Of a stretch of DNA of 64,000 bases, positions 32,782 through 44,410 are shown one piece after another. Each line of letters opens with the position of its first letter. The first letter of the stretch is position 1. The translations under genes were made by a program, and so were the position numbers. Below the pieces are notes generated by a model. The model was not told the DNA's origin. It worked only from the letters and a program-made list of their open reading frames with translations, and searched no databases. The DNA lies in assembly GCA_002946415.1 (NCBI GenBank), contig NJPS01000038.1:186001-250000 (forward strand), written 5' to 3'. The stretch comes from Rutstroemia sp. NJR-2017a BVV2 (lineage: Eukaryota; Ascomycota; Leotiomycetes; Helotiales; Rutstroemiaceae).

Positions 32782-33806
32782 GTCAAGAGAGTTCTCCAAC
32801 GGGCAAGGAATCGGAGTTTGGCTTACCAGCGACGACGGATGAGGAGATGGGAGAGGACATCAGGACACAAGTGTACCATCAGATTGGCAGAGAATGGGAT
32901 CATGTACGTGCTTGGCAACTGCGTAGGCGGTCGAAGAATCTATGGGAAACGCTCTGAGGAGGAATCCTGCATTGCATGGTCGCGGTTTTCATTCAGATAA
33001 ATCTTGTGGAAAATAAGTAGTGAATGGGAGCCAGCAAAACAGAGACTTAACTAGAGCACTATATGAGGAGAGCATTCACCTAAAACAATTCAATTGAAGA
33101 AAGATCTAAACTAGAAGCCTTCTTTCCTCTGGTTAAACATGCTTAAGGACTACTCTACCGTGCAGAAACCCCTCGCTTGACCTCGCAAGCACCCCCCATT
33201 CCCCATGGCAAGTCTGCTCGGGGCCAGAGACTCAGAATAGTAAGCAGACTACATGAGAATAAAGTATAAGCAGTTCAAGGATTCTAGGAAGTCCACCACG
33301 GTCAATATATGACCTGCCTTTGCTCACATATGATCAAGTAACGTTAGATCCGCAATATGGCCCAGCATGTTGTAGTGAATGCTGACTCCTGAGTGGATGG
33401 AATATCGACCATCCAAGGTGAATTTCGCTCCCGAGACTTGGGAGCCGTCATATACGATGGTGCTTCGAAACTAGACCCTTTATAACAATGCAGCTATTCA
33501 TAGAAATGGAGAGGAATTACTTGAACTAGAGAACAGTGAAGCACCTTACCCCGTGAAGGCAAAAAAACCGAGATGGAGTGAATCGTTGTTCAAGTGACCA
33601 ACACCGAGATCAACACCCTCACCAGAAGCGTTCATCCCATAAGTTAAACCATCAAACATCCAACAAGGTCAAGCAGCCAACAAGGTCGACGCAAAGTTAC
33701 AAGTATTCACTCACCTCCCAGCAACCCCATCTACAAAAGCCAAACAAACCCCCCCAACACCACTCCAAGAAACAAAGCAACAACACAAAAAAAAAGCCCT
33801 CTCTAG
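32782..33806. other. Intergenic region
   Basis: Mixed sequence with no supportable gene. The last 250 nt are CA-rich and contain an open but Met-less frame (Gln/His/Lys-rich), which I take as the untranslated leader or first intron of the next gene. Confidence 0.45.
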
Positions 33807-34415
33807 AATCCTACCAGATCACCCCTCGAGCCCTGCTCGCCGGCTTCCTGCGCTTAAACCAACTAGACCTATGCGCCGTATCGTTCCTCCACATCCAAGT
33901 CCCTGATAACGAGGAGATGAGATTGAGTCTCCAAGGAAATGACAACACTGGTCTTATCCGGACTTTCGTCTCGGATATGGCGTATTATGAGTTGACGTTT
34001 GAGGAGGCGGAAGAGCATGTGGTTATGCAGGCGGTGGAGTGGTTTGAGGTGGGTTGTTTCTTTCTTTAGCAAACAAACAAACAAACAAAAAGAAAAAAAC
34101 CGACTCCTGCAGGAGAACGGCTTCGGCACGCGCCAATGGGTCGGGGCGGATATTGTGCGGAGTCGGTTGTTGATGAGGATTATGGATGCGGAGCCGAGTG
34201 AGTTGATGGATGTTTTGAGGCGGGTGACGGAGGAGTATGAGGAGGTTGTTGGGGAGGATGATGAGGGGGAGGGGGATGAGGCTCAGGATGCTGAGGGGGA
34301 GGCTGAGGGGGAGGGGGAGGTGTGTGGTTTCTTTGGTGGGGTGGGTGGTTTAGAATACTGACTTGATGTCATGGAATAGGAGAGTACGCAGGTTGAGGGT
34401 GACGATGCTGCCTAG
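33807..34415 (+). CDS. Small acidic-tailed protein, 5' end unresolved
   Basis: Three coding blocks in phase: to 34048, then 34113-34319, then 34380-34415. They are joined by GT-AG introns of 64 and 60 nt and end at TAG. Reading starts at least at ITPRALLAGFLRLNQLDLC and continues through HIQVPDNEEMRLSLQGND, FVSDMAYYELTFEEAEEHVV, QAVEWFE joined to ENGFGTRQWVGADIV, and RIMDAEPSELMDVLRRVTEEY. A tail of almost only Glu, Gly, Asp and Ala follows. The first intron contains an AAAC tetramer run. A CTCTAG acceptor at 33801-33806 suggests another exon upstream. Without it the first in-frame ATG is inside NEEMRLS, near 33918. I do not recognise the family. Consistent splicing and codon phase make a real gene likely. 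Confidence 0.5.
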
Positions 34416-34521
34416 CAGCAGAGGAAATGAAGACGGAAAGAAGCTTTTTTGTTGGCGGAATTGGGCTGTCTGGATTGATAGGAAAGGGAGGGAAAAGAAA
34501 GTAGTTGTTGTTGCTGTCGTT
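34416..34521. other. 3' flank of the acidic-tailed gene
   Basis: A short untranslated stretch with GTTGTTGCTGTC simple sequence leading into the tandem repeat. Confidence 0.4.
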
Positions 34522-34620
34522 GCTGTCGAGAAGTAGTCGTTACTGTCGAAAGTAGCCATTACTGTCGAAAAGTAGTCGCTGCTATCGAAAACTAGTCATT
34601 ACTGTCGAGAAGTAGTCGTC
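34522..34620. repeat. 20-bp tandem repeat, five units
   Basis: Five head-to-tail units of about 20 bp (one of 19), close to ACTGTCGAAAAGTAGTCGTT, start at 34522, 34542, 34561, 34581 and 34601. Units differ at a few positions. It lies about 100 bp downstream of the acidic-tailed gene and may be within its 3'UTR. Confidence 0.85.
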
Positions 34621-35763
34621 TCTGCCAAGATCGCCAGGTGCACGTGTAGCATGAGTTCTAGAAGCCCTAAGAGCAATTGACATCAACTTACAAAATCTCG
34701 AGCGTATCCCGCTTTCTTGTATCCGATCCGATATTGCCGACAATTCAATAAAACAAACGCCTCAATACGCCTACCTATCCTCTCACGCAGCCGTGCTTAT
34801 TCATGATTAGTTATTGTTGTTGCCGCTCCTCAAAGACGCTGAGTTATTGTCAGCCTCTGACGCCTTCGCGGTGCCGAGATGCCGAGTGGGATGCGTACGC
34901 ACCAACCAACGAGAGCGCACGAGCCTGAGCGGATAAAAAGCAAAAAGTGCACCCGCTCGACCGCAATCCTGGGGGAACAATAGAACACGAGCTTATCTTA
35001 TTGCTCGGTGCCCTTCGAGGTACTTTTTTGGTGATTTTTTGTGATAGATGCCGTGGAGGTAGCTTTAGAGCACTGTGCTGTGCTAGAAGAGTTTGCACTT
35101 GTGCTGTCAGGCCTTGATTATGATCCGAAGTACGCACAGAGCCTGCTGCTTAGTACACATCAAAAAAGAGTTTCGGACTCGCACAGTACAGAAATGCCGC
35201 GAAACTATCCCCAGTGGCGCACCGTATACGCTCTCGCTTACCTTCTAGAACAAAGGGGGATCGTGACGTCGCATCAAAACTCGCCCTCCCGTTCGTGTGT
35301 CATCGGCCGAACTGTATGACAGCGCTGTCTGATTCGCTAGCTCAACTTCTTTGATACCGATTTCGTAATGATCTACCACTAGTGGCACTCCTCCGAGCCA
35401 AAGCATTGGTTTACCATGTAATGATGATGACATTCCGGACTTAAGATGGGCTCCGGGTCTGCTTGTATCTTCCATGCTAGCTATGATACACCACCGTAAG
35501 TGCTCACAAATTGCGACACAACGTGCCCTGTAACCTTAACATGCCGATTTATCCATAATAAATCAACGGTCTGTGGAGAAAATGGAGCCCCTCCCCCAGT
35601 TCAGTTATTTTTATTCCTACGACTTGATCAATGTTCATTTTCGAAATCTTCCTACGTGGGTAGGAATGCTAGAAGAGAGCAAGATTTCGGAAACAAAAAA
35701 CATAACTCTTCGTCCTGTATTCATCAAGCTTTGGTCGCAAGATAGGCAAAGAAGGAAGGATAG
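34621..35763. other. Intergenic region, promoter of the MFS exporter
   Basis: No gene is supported. A 92-codon plus frame at 35041-35319 begins at GTG and lacks support. Confidence 0.5.
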
Positions 35764-37506
35764 ATGGAACGAATAATACGAGTGCTCTCGCGGCCGTCTG
35801 CGAAGCCATACCGCACGAAACACATCAACCACCACGAAAACACACCCTACATAAACGAGGATGGCCACCTGGACTTCAGCCCGGGCGACATCGAAAACCC
35901 CAAGAACTGGACGTCGGTGCGCCGCTGGTACATCACCATCGTATCCGTCCTCCTCGTCGTAAACGCAACCTTCGCCTCCTCGAGCCCGTCCGGCTGTCTT
36001 CCGGGCATCGCCGAGCAATTCCACGTCTCGGAAGAAGCAGCCAATCTAGTCATTACGCTGTTCCTGCTGGGATACTGCTTTGGCCCGCTGTTCTGGGCGC
36101 CGTTGAGCGAGTTCTTTGGCCGGAGATGGATCTTCTATATCTCGTTTACGCTGTACCTGGCGTTTACCTTTCTGTGCGCGTTTGCGAATAATTTCGCCGC
36201 GTTGCTGATCGGGCGTTTTTTGACGGGCACCATGGCCAGCGCGCCGTTGTCGAATGCGCCGGGGGTTTTGGCGGATATTTGGGGGCCGGTCGAGAGGGGT
36301 AATGCGCTGGCTATGTTTTCTATGATGACGTTTGCGGGACCCGCGCTGGGGCCGGTCATATCGGGGTTCTTGGAGCTGAAGGAGAATTGGAGGTGGAATT
36401 TCTATGTACTGTTGTGGATGGCGGGATTTACAGAAATTCTCATGTTTACGATTCCGGAGACGCTGGCGCCGAAATTGTTGGCGAGTAAGGCGGAGAGGAT
36501 AAGAGCGGCGAAGATTCCGGGCTTTGAAAATGTTAAGGCCCCGATTGAGGATAGCGACCGTTCTCTTATGGGTATTTTCAAAGTCGCCCTCACGAGACCG
36601 TGGAGGATTCTTGTCGATCCTATCTCTTTCGCTGTCGCTATCTACCTCTCAGTGGTCTATGCGCTCCTTTACATGTTATTCACAATCTACCCGATCGTCT
36701 TCCAACAAAAGCGCGGTTGGAATTCCGGTGTAGGCGAGCTCCCCTTAATTGGTACCGTAATCGGTGCCATGATTGGCGGGTGTCTCGTTTTCCTCAACTC
36801 GCATCGAGACAGGAAGAAATTAGAAGCTGGCTATGTTGCAAAAGCCGAAGATCGACTCCCACTCGCTATGGTTGGCGGAATCCTCTTCCCCATTACCATG
36901 TTCTGGTTCGCCTGGAGCGGAGAGTACAACAGCGTTCACTGGATCGTACCCACCATCGCTGGCGTCTTCCTCTCGGCATCCATTCTTCTTATCTTCGTCT
37001 CTTATATCAACTACCTAACAGATACCTACCTAATGTACGCCGCCAGCGCACTCGCCGCAAACACCGTTTGCCGATCAGCTGCCGGTGCTGCAGCTCCGCT
37101 ATTCACAACTTACATGTTCGATGCGCTTGGAGTTGGAGGCGGTGGATCTCTGATTGCTGGTATAGCTGTTCTGCTCGCACCTATTCCTTTCGTGTTCTAT
37201 AAATACGGAGGACCGATTCGGGAGCGTTCTAAATTCGCGCCTACCCCTGCAGCGAAACCTCCAAATGCTGAGCCGGAAGGGAATGAGAAGGAAGTTAATT
37301 CAGATGAGCCTTCGCCGGATCGGACGAGTAGGCATAGTAGCAGTAGTAGTGCGTCTACTTCGAGCTCTTCGAGTATACCGCATACTCCTCGTGAGAATAC
37401 GTATCACCAGGAGGGATACATTGAGGAGGGGATGGGATACGATCGTGTTGCACGGCCTAGTGATGCGCGGGTGCATGATGCTGGACAGTTGGAAAGCGAG
37501 CCGTGA
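35764..37506 (+). CDS. MFS drug/polyamine exporter, DHA1 family
   Basis: A single-exon 580-residue 12-helix proton antiporter of the DHA1 family, which exports drugs, polyamines or fungal metabolites across the plasma membrane. The hydrophilic N-terminus ends in the typical SPGDIENPKNWTSVRRWYI entry to helix 1. Motif A appears as LSEFFGRR at 114-121 and the antiporter motif C as GPALGPVISG at 192-201. WRWNFYVLLWMAG in helix 6 and PETLAPKLLASKA at the central loop also fit. The second half contains NSGVGELPLIGTVIGAMIGG and ends with about 80 cytosolic residues very rich in Ser, Pro, Glu and Arg. The ATG at 35764 is the first in frame. No secondary-metabolite cluster surrounds it except a methyltransferase 4 kb away, so the substrate is open. 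Confidence 0.9.
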   Translation: MERIIRVLSRPSAKPYRTKHINHHENTPYINEDGHLDFSPGDIENPKNWTSVRRWYITIVSVLLVVNATFASSSPSGCLPGIAEQFHVSEEAANLVITLFLLGYCFGPLFWAPLSEFFGRRWIFYISFTLYLAFTFLCAFANNFAALLIGRFLTGTMASAPLSNAPGVLADIWGPVERGNALAMFSMMTFAGPALGPVISGFLELKENWRWNFYVLLWMAGFTEILMFTIPETLAPKLLASKAERIRAAKIPGFENVKAPIEDSDRSLMGIFKVALTRPWRILVDPISFAVAIYLSVVYALLYMLFTIYPIVFQQKRGWNSGVGELPLIGTVIGAMIGGCLVFLNSHRDRKKLEAGYVAKAEDRLPLAMVGGILFPITMFWFAWSGEYNSVHWIVPTIAGVFLSASILLIFVSYINYLTDTYLMYAASALAANTVCRSAAGAAAPLFTTYMFDALGVGGGGSLIAGIAVLLAPIPFVFYKYGGPIRERSKFAPTPAAKPPNAEPEGNEKEVNSDEPSPDRTSRHSSSSSASTSSSSSIPHTPRENTYHQEGYIEEGMGYDRVARPSDARVHDAGQLESEP

Positions 37507-38586
37507 GGAATTCTTTTTCGTCGTGGCATACAGATTGGTTTGATACGAACCAAGGGGCATTGGTATGCCGTATGGATGAAGACACTTCTGTAAAGTTTAT
37601 ACAAAAAGTGATATAAGAGCGAGGAGTACAGGAGCATTCATAGTATTGATTACATACATTTTTATGACAACTATACTTAATGATTAAAATTTGTATCATA
37701 GTTTGGGCAATTGTGACTTGTGATCTTCATATTCCATGGAGAAGTTTGAGTTATTGCCTGTATCCTTTCACCGTTGAACAGTCCCCGTTGATTTCTTACA
37801 CAATGTGACCCACGATTCCTTTATGCACGTAGACCTAAGTAACACTACTCAAAAGTATACATATATCCCACATTCAGCAACTTTCCACAACATGTCGTGT
37901 ACACCAGGGCCCGGTAACGAGAAAGCAACACTCCCCATCTCACCCCGGTTTCCCCTCTGCACAGAACATCGAATCACACTCCACCATTACAAATAATCAC
38001 CATTTCAGTTTCGAGACATTCCATGATTGTACGCATGCGCATATTCCGCGCAACTCGCACGTCTACCGCCTCGAAGTGGGTGAATGAGCAAAGCAAAGCA
38101 ACATTCACTCGCCGCAGACTCTTATATTCTACACAATCACCTATTCTTATGCGCCAACAACTCACCGCCTGCAAGTGGCCAAGATCACAGCTAATGCTAT
38201 AAGAAGCCAGGCAAACGATGAGTCCTGATGTCTGGTAGTATAGAGTGAAGCAGCAAAGCGTTGGTGTTAATTTAGGCTATGATTGGTCTAGAGATTCATA
38301 TCTATCAGCTCTGGGTCTGTCGAGCACAGAGAAGCAAGTATCTTAGGTCATAACTGACATGATTGCCGGGTGAAGGAACTAGGCATATCTCGAACTCTGA
38401 GGTTGAGTCGACTTCCTTATACGCGGATACAATTGTATTTTATAGGCTGCACGAGGAGAAGGGTGAGAGGGAGTTTACCTCTCTTCCCACAAGGAAAGAC
38501 TTCACTTCTTCCTAGAGCCCCCTACCGATATACTCCTTTCCCTGACGCGTTTTCAATCTCTCAATTAGAAAGCCCTCTACATCTTC
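37507..38586. other. Intergenic region
   Basis: AT-rich 3' flank of the exporter, then mixed sequence. From about 38440 it becomes pyrimidine-rich ahead of the ORF at 38587. No gene supported. Confidence 0.5.
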
Positions 38587-39057
38587 ATGCCGCAAAGAAA
38601 CCGGGCCAAATCACCATCAATATGTCCTCCTCCTTTCCATCATATGTCCTCCTCCCCTCTTCTGCTCCACTCTTACGTCCGCCCAGACCTATCCGCGCCC
38701 ACATCTCCCCAATCATCCCAAAATCTAAGCTCCTCGCGTGCCGTCGCCACACCACTCCACGTCCCCCAACTAACCCTAAGTAATATTCTCCATCGTCCCG
38801 TCCACCAATCCTCCTACTCCTCCATCAACTTGCCAACCACTCTCTCCCAAACCACAACCACTCCAACCCCACCAAAGAAGCACCACCTACATCCTCAATC
38901 ACCTCAACCCGCAGCGCGCAGCGCAAAGCACAAGAGCAAGAACAAGCACCAAAACTACTTGACCCTTAATCTCCCCAAACCGAAAGCTTCATCCCTAGGA
39001 TCAGAATCAGCATCAGCATCAGCATACCAACAAACAACCAACCAACCGATTCCATGA
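38587..39057 (+). CDS. Doubtful Ser/Pro/Thr-rich ORF
   Basis: A 156-codon intronless ORF from ATG to TGA, starting MPQRNRAKSPSICPPPFHH and ending in a Ser-Ala repeat (SESASASAYQQTTNQP). It is rich in Ser, Pro, Thr, Gln and Lys, with two basic stretches in the second half. Against it: the DNA is a long pyrimidine-rich tract, the ATG has T at -3, and an overlapping frame starting at the better-placed ATG 38622 (MSSSFPSYVLLPSSAPL) is also open for 54 codons. For it: codons favour C at the third position and the frame is long. I recognise no family. Confidence 0.3.
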   Translation: MPQRNRAKSPSICPPPFHHMSSSPLLLHSYVRPDLSAPTSPQSSQNLSSSRAVATPLHVPQLTLSNILHRPVHQSSYSSINLPTTLSQTTTTPTPPKKHHLHPQSPQPAARSAKHKSKNKHQNYLTLNLPKPKASSLGSESASASAYQQTTNQPIP

Positions 39058-40064
39058 ACCTCTATGCTATATTCGGCATCACCCCAACTTTCTGAATTTC
39101 GATCTGCCGAGCCAGATATACAGGACCTATGCCTTTCTATCCTATTCCGTTCTGTCGCGTTCGATCGTATTTCATATATAGAAAAGTGTACATCCTATTC
39201 TATTCCATTTTATCTAAGATGATAGATAGATAGACAATCCACCTGTACTGTATATACTTCCGCATGGAGTTCTCAATATATCCAACCATCCGTCCACGTC
39301 CTCACCAACCATCACCTCCTCACAAACAATTACTCGATCATTTGTTTCCAACACAGCCAGGTCCAGCCCAGTCCAGTCCGTCAAGCGCATACTTGCTTGC
39401 CTCCTTACCTGCTTATTGTCTCCTAGTCGAATCACCACACTAACTAATCAACCCATCACCTCATCCACCTCATCCTAAGCGCGAAAAGAGAAATCAAAAG
39501 CACTTTGCACTCAACCACCTACCTACTTCTTCTCTTCTCCACTTCCCGCCTCTATTCCTCTCCACCAGCCCCCCTCTATTCTCCTTCCCTCCATCCCTCG
39601 CCCCTACACCCGCTCCCCTCTTACTTCCACACAGCCATCTATCAATATCCAGCCCAATCATATATACAACCCCAGACCAATTATTCGTTTCCCCTTCCAT
39701 TTCACTTTCATTTCACTCTCACTTATCTTCATCTCGTTTCATTCCATCCCATCTCCATTTCAAATACAACAAATCTATATACTCACCCCATATAATAAAA
39801 TATACAAAGTAAACACCAACTCTTCAAGCGAACCAACCAAGCGATCTCGTACATAATTACTGACACACATCAAATCAAATCAGATCAAATCAATCTATTT
39901 TGTAAAATATACTAACTTATACTATATAGCAAACCTCTCTTCCCTCCCTCCTCTTATTTACCCCCCCCTTCCCAAAACCCTTCGCTTCTCTCCCCTCCCA
40001 ACCCCACCCCACCCCTTCTATTCGCCCACTCGTTCATTTTACCCTCGACCGCCACCCCTAACCC

Positions 40065-40101
40065 GCAATCCGAATCCCAATCCGAATCCCAATCCCAATT
40101 C
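40065..40101. repeat. CGAATCCCAATC short tandem repeat
   Basis: Alternating CGAATC and CCAATC hexamers, about six in a row. Confidence 0.75.
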
Positions 40102-40556
40102 TCCCAAATAATAAAAAACCTAGAAGGGGTATATAATCTCGCCTTAGAAACCCCTCAATCTCCTCTCCTGCAAGAAAATCCCAAAGCAGAATATACCACC
40201 GATCAATACTTTCTAACCGTTTTACCCCGCGACGCGACCGCAATCCCTCTCCGAAAAATAAAATTGCCGATTCGCGATTCCTCCCCAGTATCCAAAAAAA
40301 AAAAAATACTTCGTAAACTATGATTGCCCGAAAATTGAGGTGGTCGGGGCACACTTCTTTGTTTTGTTTATTCCTTTGAAGATACATACAATACAATATA
40401 CACCCAATGTAACATTCCGTTGTTCGCTCTGTCGGGTTGGATAAAGAATTCAGCAGCAGCAGCCAAATGGAATGTATCCCGTATTCCTAAATTGTGACTG
40501 TGATTGTTGTTATGTTGGATTGTGCTGTGCTGTGTCGTATTGTGTTGGATATCGAA

Positions 40557-40583
40557 CAACCCAACCCCAACCCCAACCCCAAC
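40557..40583. repeat. CCCCAA hexamer repeat
   Basis: Three to four tandem CCCCAA units. It is a simple repeat inside otherwise unassigned DNA. Filamentous fungi normally use TTAGGG at telomeres, so I do not read it as telomeric. Confidence 0.75.
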
Positions 40584-41733
40584 GTCAGCCCCCATGTTCC
40601 CTGTCCCCCCCCCCCGTTCATACCTCGGTCCTGTCCTATCTGTATCTTCTTTGCTTCTGCTGATAATATTTTTTTTTCGCTACCATCATCTCGGAACATC
40701 TGGCTCGATCCGACGGGACCAATTCGACCGGCTCATTTGGTGGCGTGCGTGCATCCTTCGAAACCAACGGAAAATTAATAAAATAAATCAAATAAAAATG
40801 TTCCCAACAACGAATGTAACCTTGGGGGAGGGAGAGAAAAAAGCTGTGCAACGGCCAACTCATGCCTCTTTTTTTTTCCCTTTCCTTTTTCAACCACCAG
40901 GAAGCGACACGTCATGGGACCGCCTCTGATTTGGTGCGAGCATGGCTGCTAACTATGCAACCCAGGAATTGTCGGGTTCATGTCGTGCTGCGCCGCTTTA
41001 GTCAACGTAACATATTGGTATCCGTTTGTGTAACTCGTAGTAACGCATTAGGCAAGCTTGATCCGAAATCCTGGGAGCCGCAGGCTGTTGTGTCTGGTCC
41101 ATTCGTGGCAAGGTTCCCGCCCGCTACAGAACCGTATACGCTTCGGACCGCACCTTCTCTTATCCATCCTATGAAAACACCCCGTACGAGTTGCCACCAA
41201 CTCTTCATTCCCTATTTTCTTTCGAAATCCTTCGTAGATCAGCACTGTACTTCCAATCCGCGAGCCATTGGTCCAATGCATGCCGACCAAACCTTGCTTG
41301 CTCATGCAGGCGCTTAAAGGTGCATTGCATTGTATGCGCGCGCATCCAACAAGAATGAGCAAGGCCCTATGTCCAATCATTTCGTCATCAGCGTCGACAA
41401 CGCCCGTTTTCGAGGCGAGGTTCGGAATGAGACGCTGATATGGGTACCCTGGTCTTTTCTTTTGTCGCGTTATTTGGATGGGCTTTGACAGATTCATGCG
41501 CAAAGGTAATCCGCCCGCTTGAGCCAGCATATTGATCTCCGCCTAAATATATTCGGGTTCGAAAACATTGATCTCAAGGTCCTGGTGGTCGTCTTGCGGT
41601 CCATATGTGCCTATATTTTGAGTGTCAGCAGGTGCACAAGGGAAATATTCCCTCTAAAGTAGATTAAAAAAGGTAGCGGGGCCAGAAATATAAAAGAGTT
41701 GAAGGATATCAACCAAACCATAGGCTGGGATGC

Positions 41734-42924
41734 TTACATGTTGTTGTAAACGTGAACTTTTCTCGAGCAAATTTCTCTCTTGACGTCCGCGACCAATCTC
41801 TCCACGTCGTCCTTAGTCCAGCCAAATACGCGAGTCAGAGGAGCTAGGGTCATTGCTTCGAGCCCCTGGGTAAGAGCGAGATTATACCACCGCGCAATGT
41901 CCTTCATGGCAGAATCTGTAGGCCATGGGTTGAGCGGAATTTTAATGACTTGTTCTTGAATATCAACAAAGCCCTGCCTTTCAAGCATTGACCGAGTCTC
42001 GGCATTGTAGGCCAGAGGTCGATAGGCGCTACGTGTAGCTTCGTAGAGTTTTTCTATCCACACATTGACGGCAGATTCACGCGGCAAAGAGCCGTCGTCG
42101 CAACGAGGATGAAAATCCATCTCAACATGTTCAAGCCAACCATATCCCGGTTTCAGATGTCTTTGACGTGCTTGTTAGCTAGGCCAATCGTACTAAGGTT
42201 GCATAATGAGTGAATCTCACCTGAAGACTTTCTGGTACAGCTCGGGCCAGCTCCCTATGCTTCCAGCAAGCATTCGAATGTGAATCATATCCCAGGACTC
42301 CAGAGCCAGTCCATGCCAGGGCGATTCGATGTCTCTCTGATGGAACGATATGTTCGGGTTAATCCTATAGAAGCTTCATGTTAACTTGCGAAAATGGGTA
42401 TAGGTTCTAAACCATTCTTACTGGGCAGGTTGTATCATGGCTAAATCCACTCCAACTACGTCTCCCTTCAAGCCCTTCCTGTCAAATTCACTGTTCGCGC
42501 GAAGGTGTCAGTCCTATTTGCTCTCCCAGATCTCGCCTCCCACTCCACCCAAGTAGAATTCTGTGCTTACTCCGCCATATCTATTCCCCATATTCCAGTC
42601 CCGGTTCCTAGGTCCAATACGCGCGGTCCGTCGTAGTTCGGGATAAACTTGACTGAGTGTAATTGCTCGCCCCTTGCGACTAGGAAGAATTTGTGGAAAA
42701 TATCCATGCGATCTTTTTCGTCCTGTTAAGCCCCGCAGTTAGCACCAACTTCCAGCCAACCTCCCAACAGCACACAGCTTCCGTGCACCGAATTTGCTGC
42801 AATTACCTCATCTATTGGTAGCATATATTTTCCTTTTCGAAATCCATGGTACAAACGCCCGTTCTCTATGTAGTCGGCCGGTGGAGCAGGATTCGAGAAC
42901 AGTGGCGGGGGAGGGGAAGACAGT
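41734..42924 (-). CDS. SAM-dependent methyltransferase, UMTA/LaeA-like; N-terminus unresolved
   Basis: A class I methyltransferase of the large fungal UMTA/LaeA-like group, whose members act on secondary metabolites or as regulators. Exons I can place are 42807-42924, 42571-42722, 42422-42478, 42221-42364 and 41734-42160, all with GT-AG introns and consistent phase. They read [39 protein letters not shown], motif I as [70 protein letters not shown] and a C-terminal [19 protein letters not shown] block. That is about 299 residues; the family usually has 320-350, so 20-50 N-terminal residues on an upstream exon (42.93-43.13 kb) are missing. A candidate ATG in that area (MANNGCVLT...) would need a weak donor. 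No other biosynthetic gene lies beside it; the DHA1 exporter is 4.2 kb away. Confidence 0.82.
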
Positions 42925-43538
42925 CTACATTCAAGACAAGTCAGCGCATGGAATTCTGGCCTTGGCTCAACATGGTCCTAGTCGCATTCTTCGGCCAGAT
43001 TGCAGATTGCAACGGACAAGGCGTCGAGGAAGGGCGCGGAAGGTCTTTTTCTACGGCGGCAACGAAGGGGAGGGTAAGTACGCACCCATTGTTAGCCATG
43101 GCCACGGCAACAACCATTGAGGACAAACAAGTTTCAATGATGGTTGTCGCAAGTACCCTTTGCGTAATATGCTACCTTCGTATCATTCGGAAATTATGTG
43201 TATGTATATGCGATATTTATGGTGATTATGGTGGTTATGGCGAGGTGGTCGCAGGAATATCCAGTCTACGTCGGTCAATTGGGTGAGGTCGAGGAAATGG
43301 AAATTTCGGGAGGCGGAGATTCATACAGCTACGGAGCTACTGTAACCTGTGGGATTTTTTGCTGCCTTTGTTTCTAGGAGCTGCGGCTCCAAGGACCTAG
43401 GTTGAGTAACCTGGTCGCTAATGGCGCTCAATTCCACGGACAAGGATGAGGTAGTGGGTGGTGTTGAGTGGAGGGAACAGGAGAATCAGGAAAACAAACG
43501 CTGAACTTTTGGGGGAGGGGAGGGGGGAAGCGTTCGTT

Positions 43539-43604
43539 GCTGGTTATTTGCTGGATCTTTGCTGGTCCTTTGTTGGCCCTTTGCCGGTGATTTGCTGGTA
43601 ATTT
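43539..43604. repeat. 11-bp tandem repeat, six units
   Basis: Six head-to-tail 11-bp units close to GCTGGTCCTTT start at 43539, 43550, 43561, 43572, 43583 and 43594. The third to fifth variable bases differ, but the GCTGG and TTT ends are kept. Confidence 0.9.
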
Positions 43605-43904
43605 GTTGCCTGGCGGCGGTAAGCTCTTAGTTTTGACTTTCGGAGGGTCCTGGTTCGTTGTTTTTGCCGTATAGAGGGTAAGGTAGAGTAGTATTCGGTT
43701 CTAGGATTCTGGGACGCTCGTACTGTACAACAGCGCAACTAACAGTGCAATGTGCAATAGTGCAAAGATATGGATAGCTAACGCCCACGATGTTCTCGCT
43801 TCTTTATGTATGATTTGGAGATTTCTCTTGGAAATAAGTGGTGTGGTAGGGTTCTGAGTGGAGGAGGTAAATGAAAGTTCGGCAACAAATGGAGCCCTGA
43901 CGCC

Positions 43905-43965
43905 TGCAGCAGGGCAGAGCAGGGAAGCAGAAGCAGGAGCAGGCGCAGGAGCAGGAGCAGGAGCA
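43905..43965. repeat. GCAGGA-type purine repeat
   Basis: A GCAGGA/GCAGAA/GCAGGG hexamer array on the plus strand, about nine units with some irregular spacing. Confidence 0.8.
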
Positions 43966-44382
43966 CCGCGCTGTACTGGCTGTGCTGGGCTGTAGTGCTG
44001 GACGGAGTGTACAGGTGTACAGTCTGTGCTGTTAGTTAGTAAATCCGGAAAGAACGATCGCCCTCTCCAATTGTTTGGACGGCCAATGATGGTGTACCGG
44101 CGTGAGGGCCCTCGAACTCCCTTCCCAGTTCGGCCTCCTCCAGAGACGTTTCGGAAAGTTCTAGGGTGAGGGACTGGGTGTATGTACTCTGCATGTACGT
44201 TTTGGGTGGATAGTTGGATGGGTCTCGGGCTCGGCTGGTTGCTTTACAATACTGTTCCAGTTAGTTTCCTTTCTCCCCGTCTGGCTCGTTCGCTCGCTCT
44301 CCAAGCCCACTTTCGATCCCCACTTCCGAGTTGCCAAAGAAGCAGCTTCTTCCACGCCAACAATCGATAAAGAATCGTGGAT

Positions 44383-44410
44383 GCGGAAGCGGAAGCGGAA
44401 GCGGAAGCGC
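44383..44410. repeat. GCGGAA hexamer repeat
   Basis: About four and a half GCGGAA units in tandem. Frames through it give Arg-Lys, Ala-Glu or Ser-Ala strings and are artefacts. Confidence 0.85.

Larger units (their letters stand above)
39058..41733. other. Intergenic region with CA/CT-rich and simple-sequence DNA
   Basis: From 39.4 to 40.1 kb the plus strand is almost entirely C, A and T, with no plausible frame. A 160-codon minus ORF with a true ATG lies at 41048-41530 (start MLAQAGGLPLRMNLSKPIQI). It has no recognisable motif and sits just past the methyltransferase's 3' end. I do not annotate it as a gene. Small repeats are listed separately. Confidence 0.45.

Noticed and set aside
40557..40583. 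Telomere-like CCCCAA repeat
   Set aside because: Only three to four units, wrong unit for filamentous fungi (TTAGGG expected), and internal position; it is a simple hexamer repeat.
41048..41530. 160-codon minus ORF with a true ATG
   Set aside because: No motif, no family resemblance, and it lies in the 3' flank of the methyltransferase; kept only as a remark.
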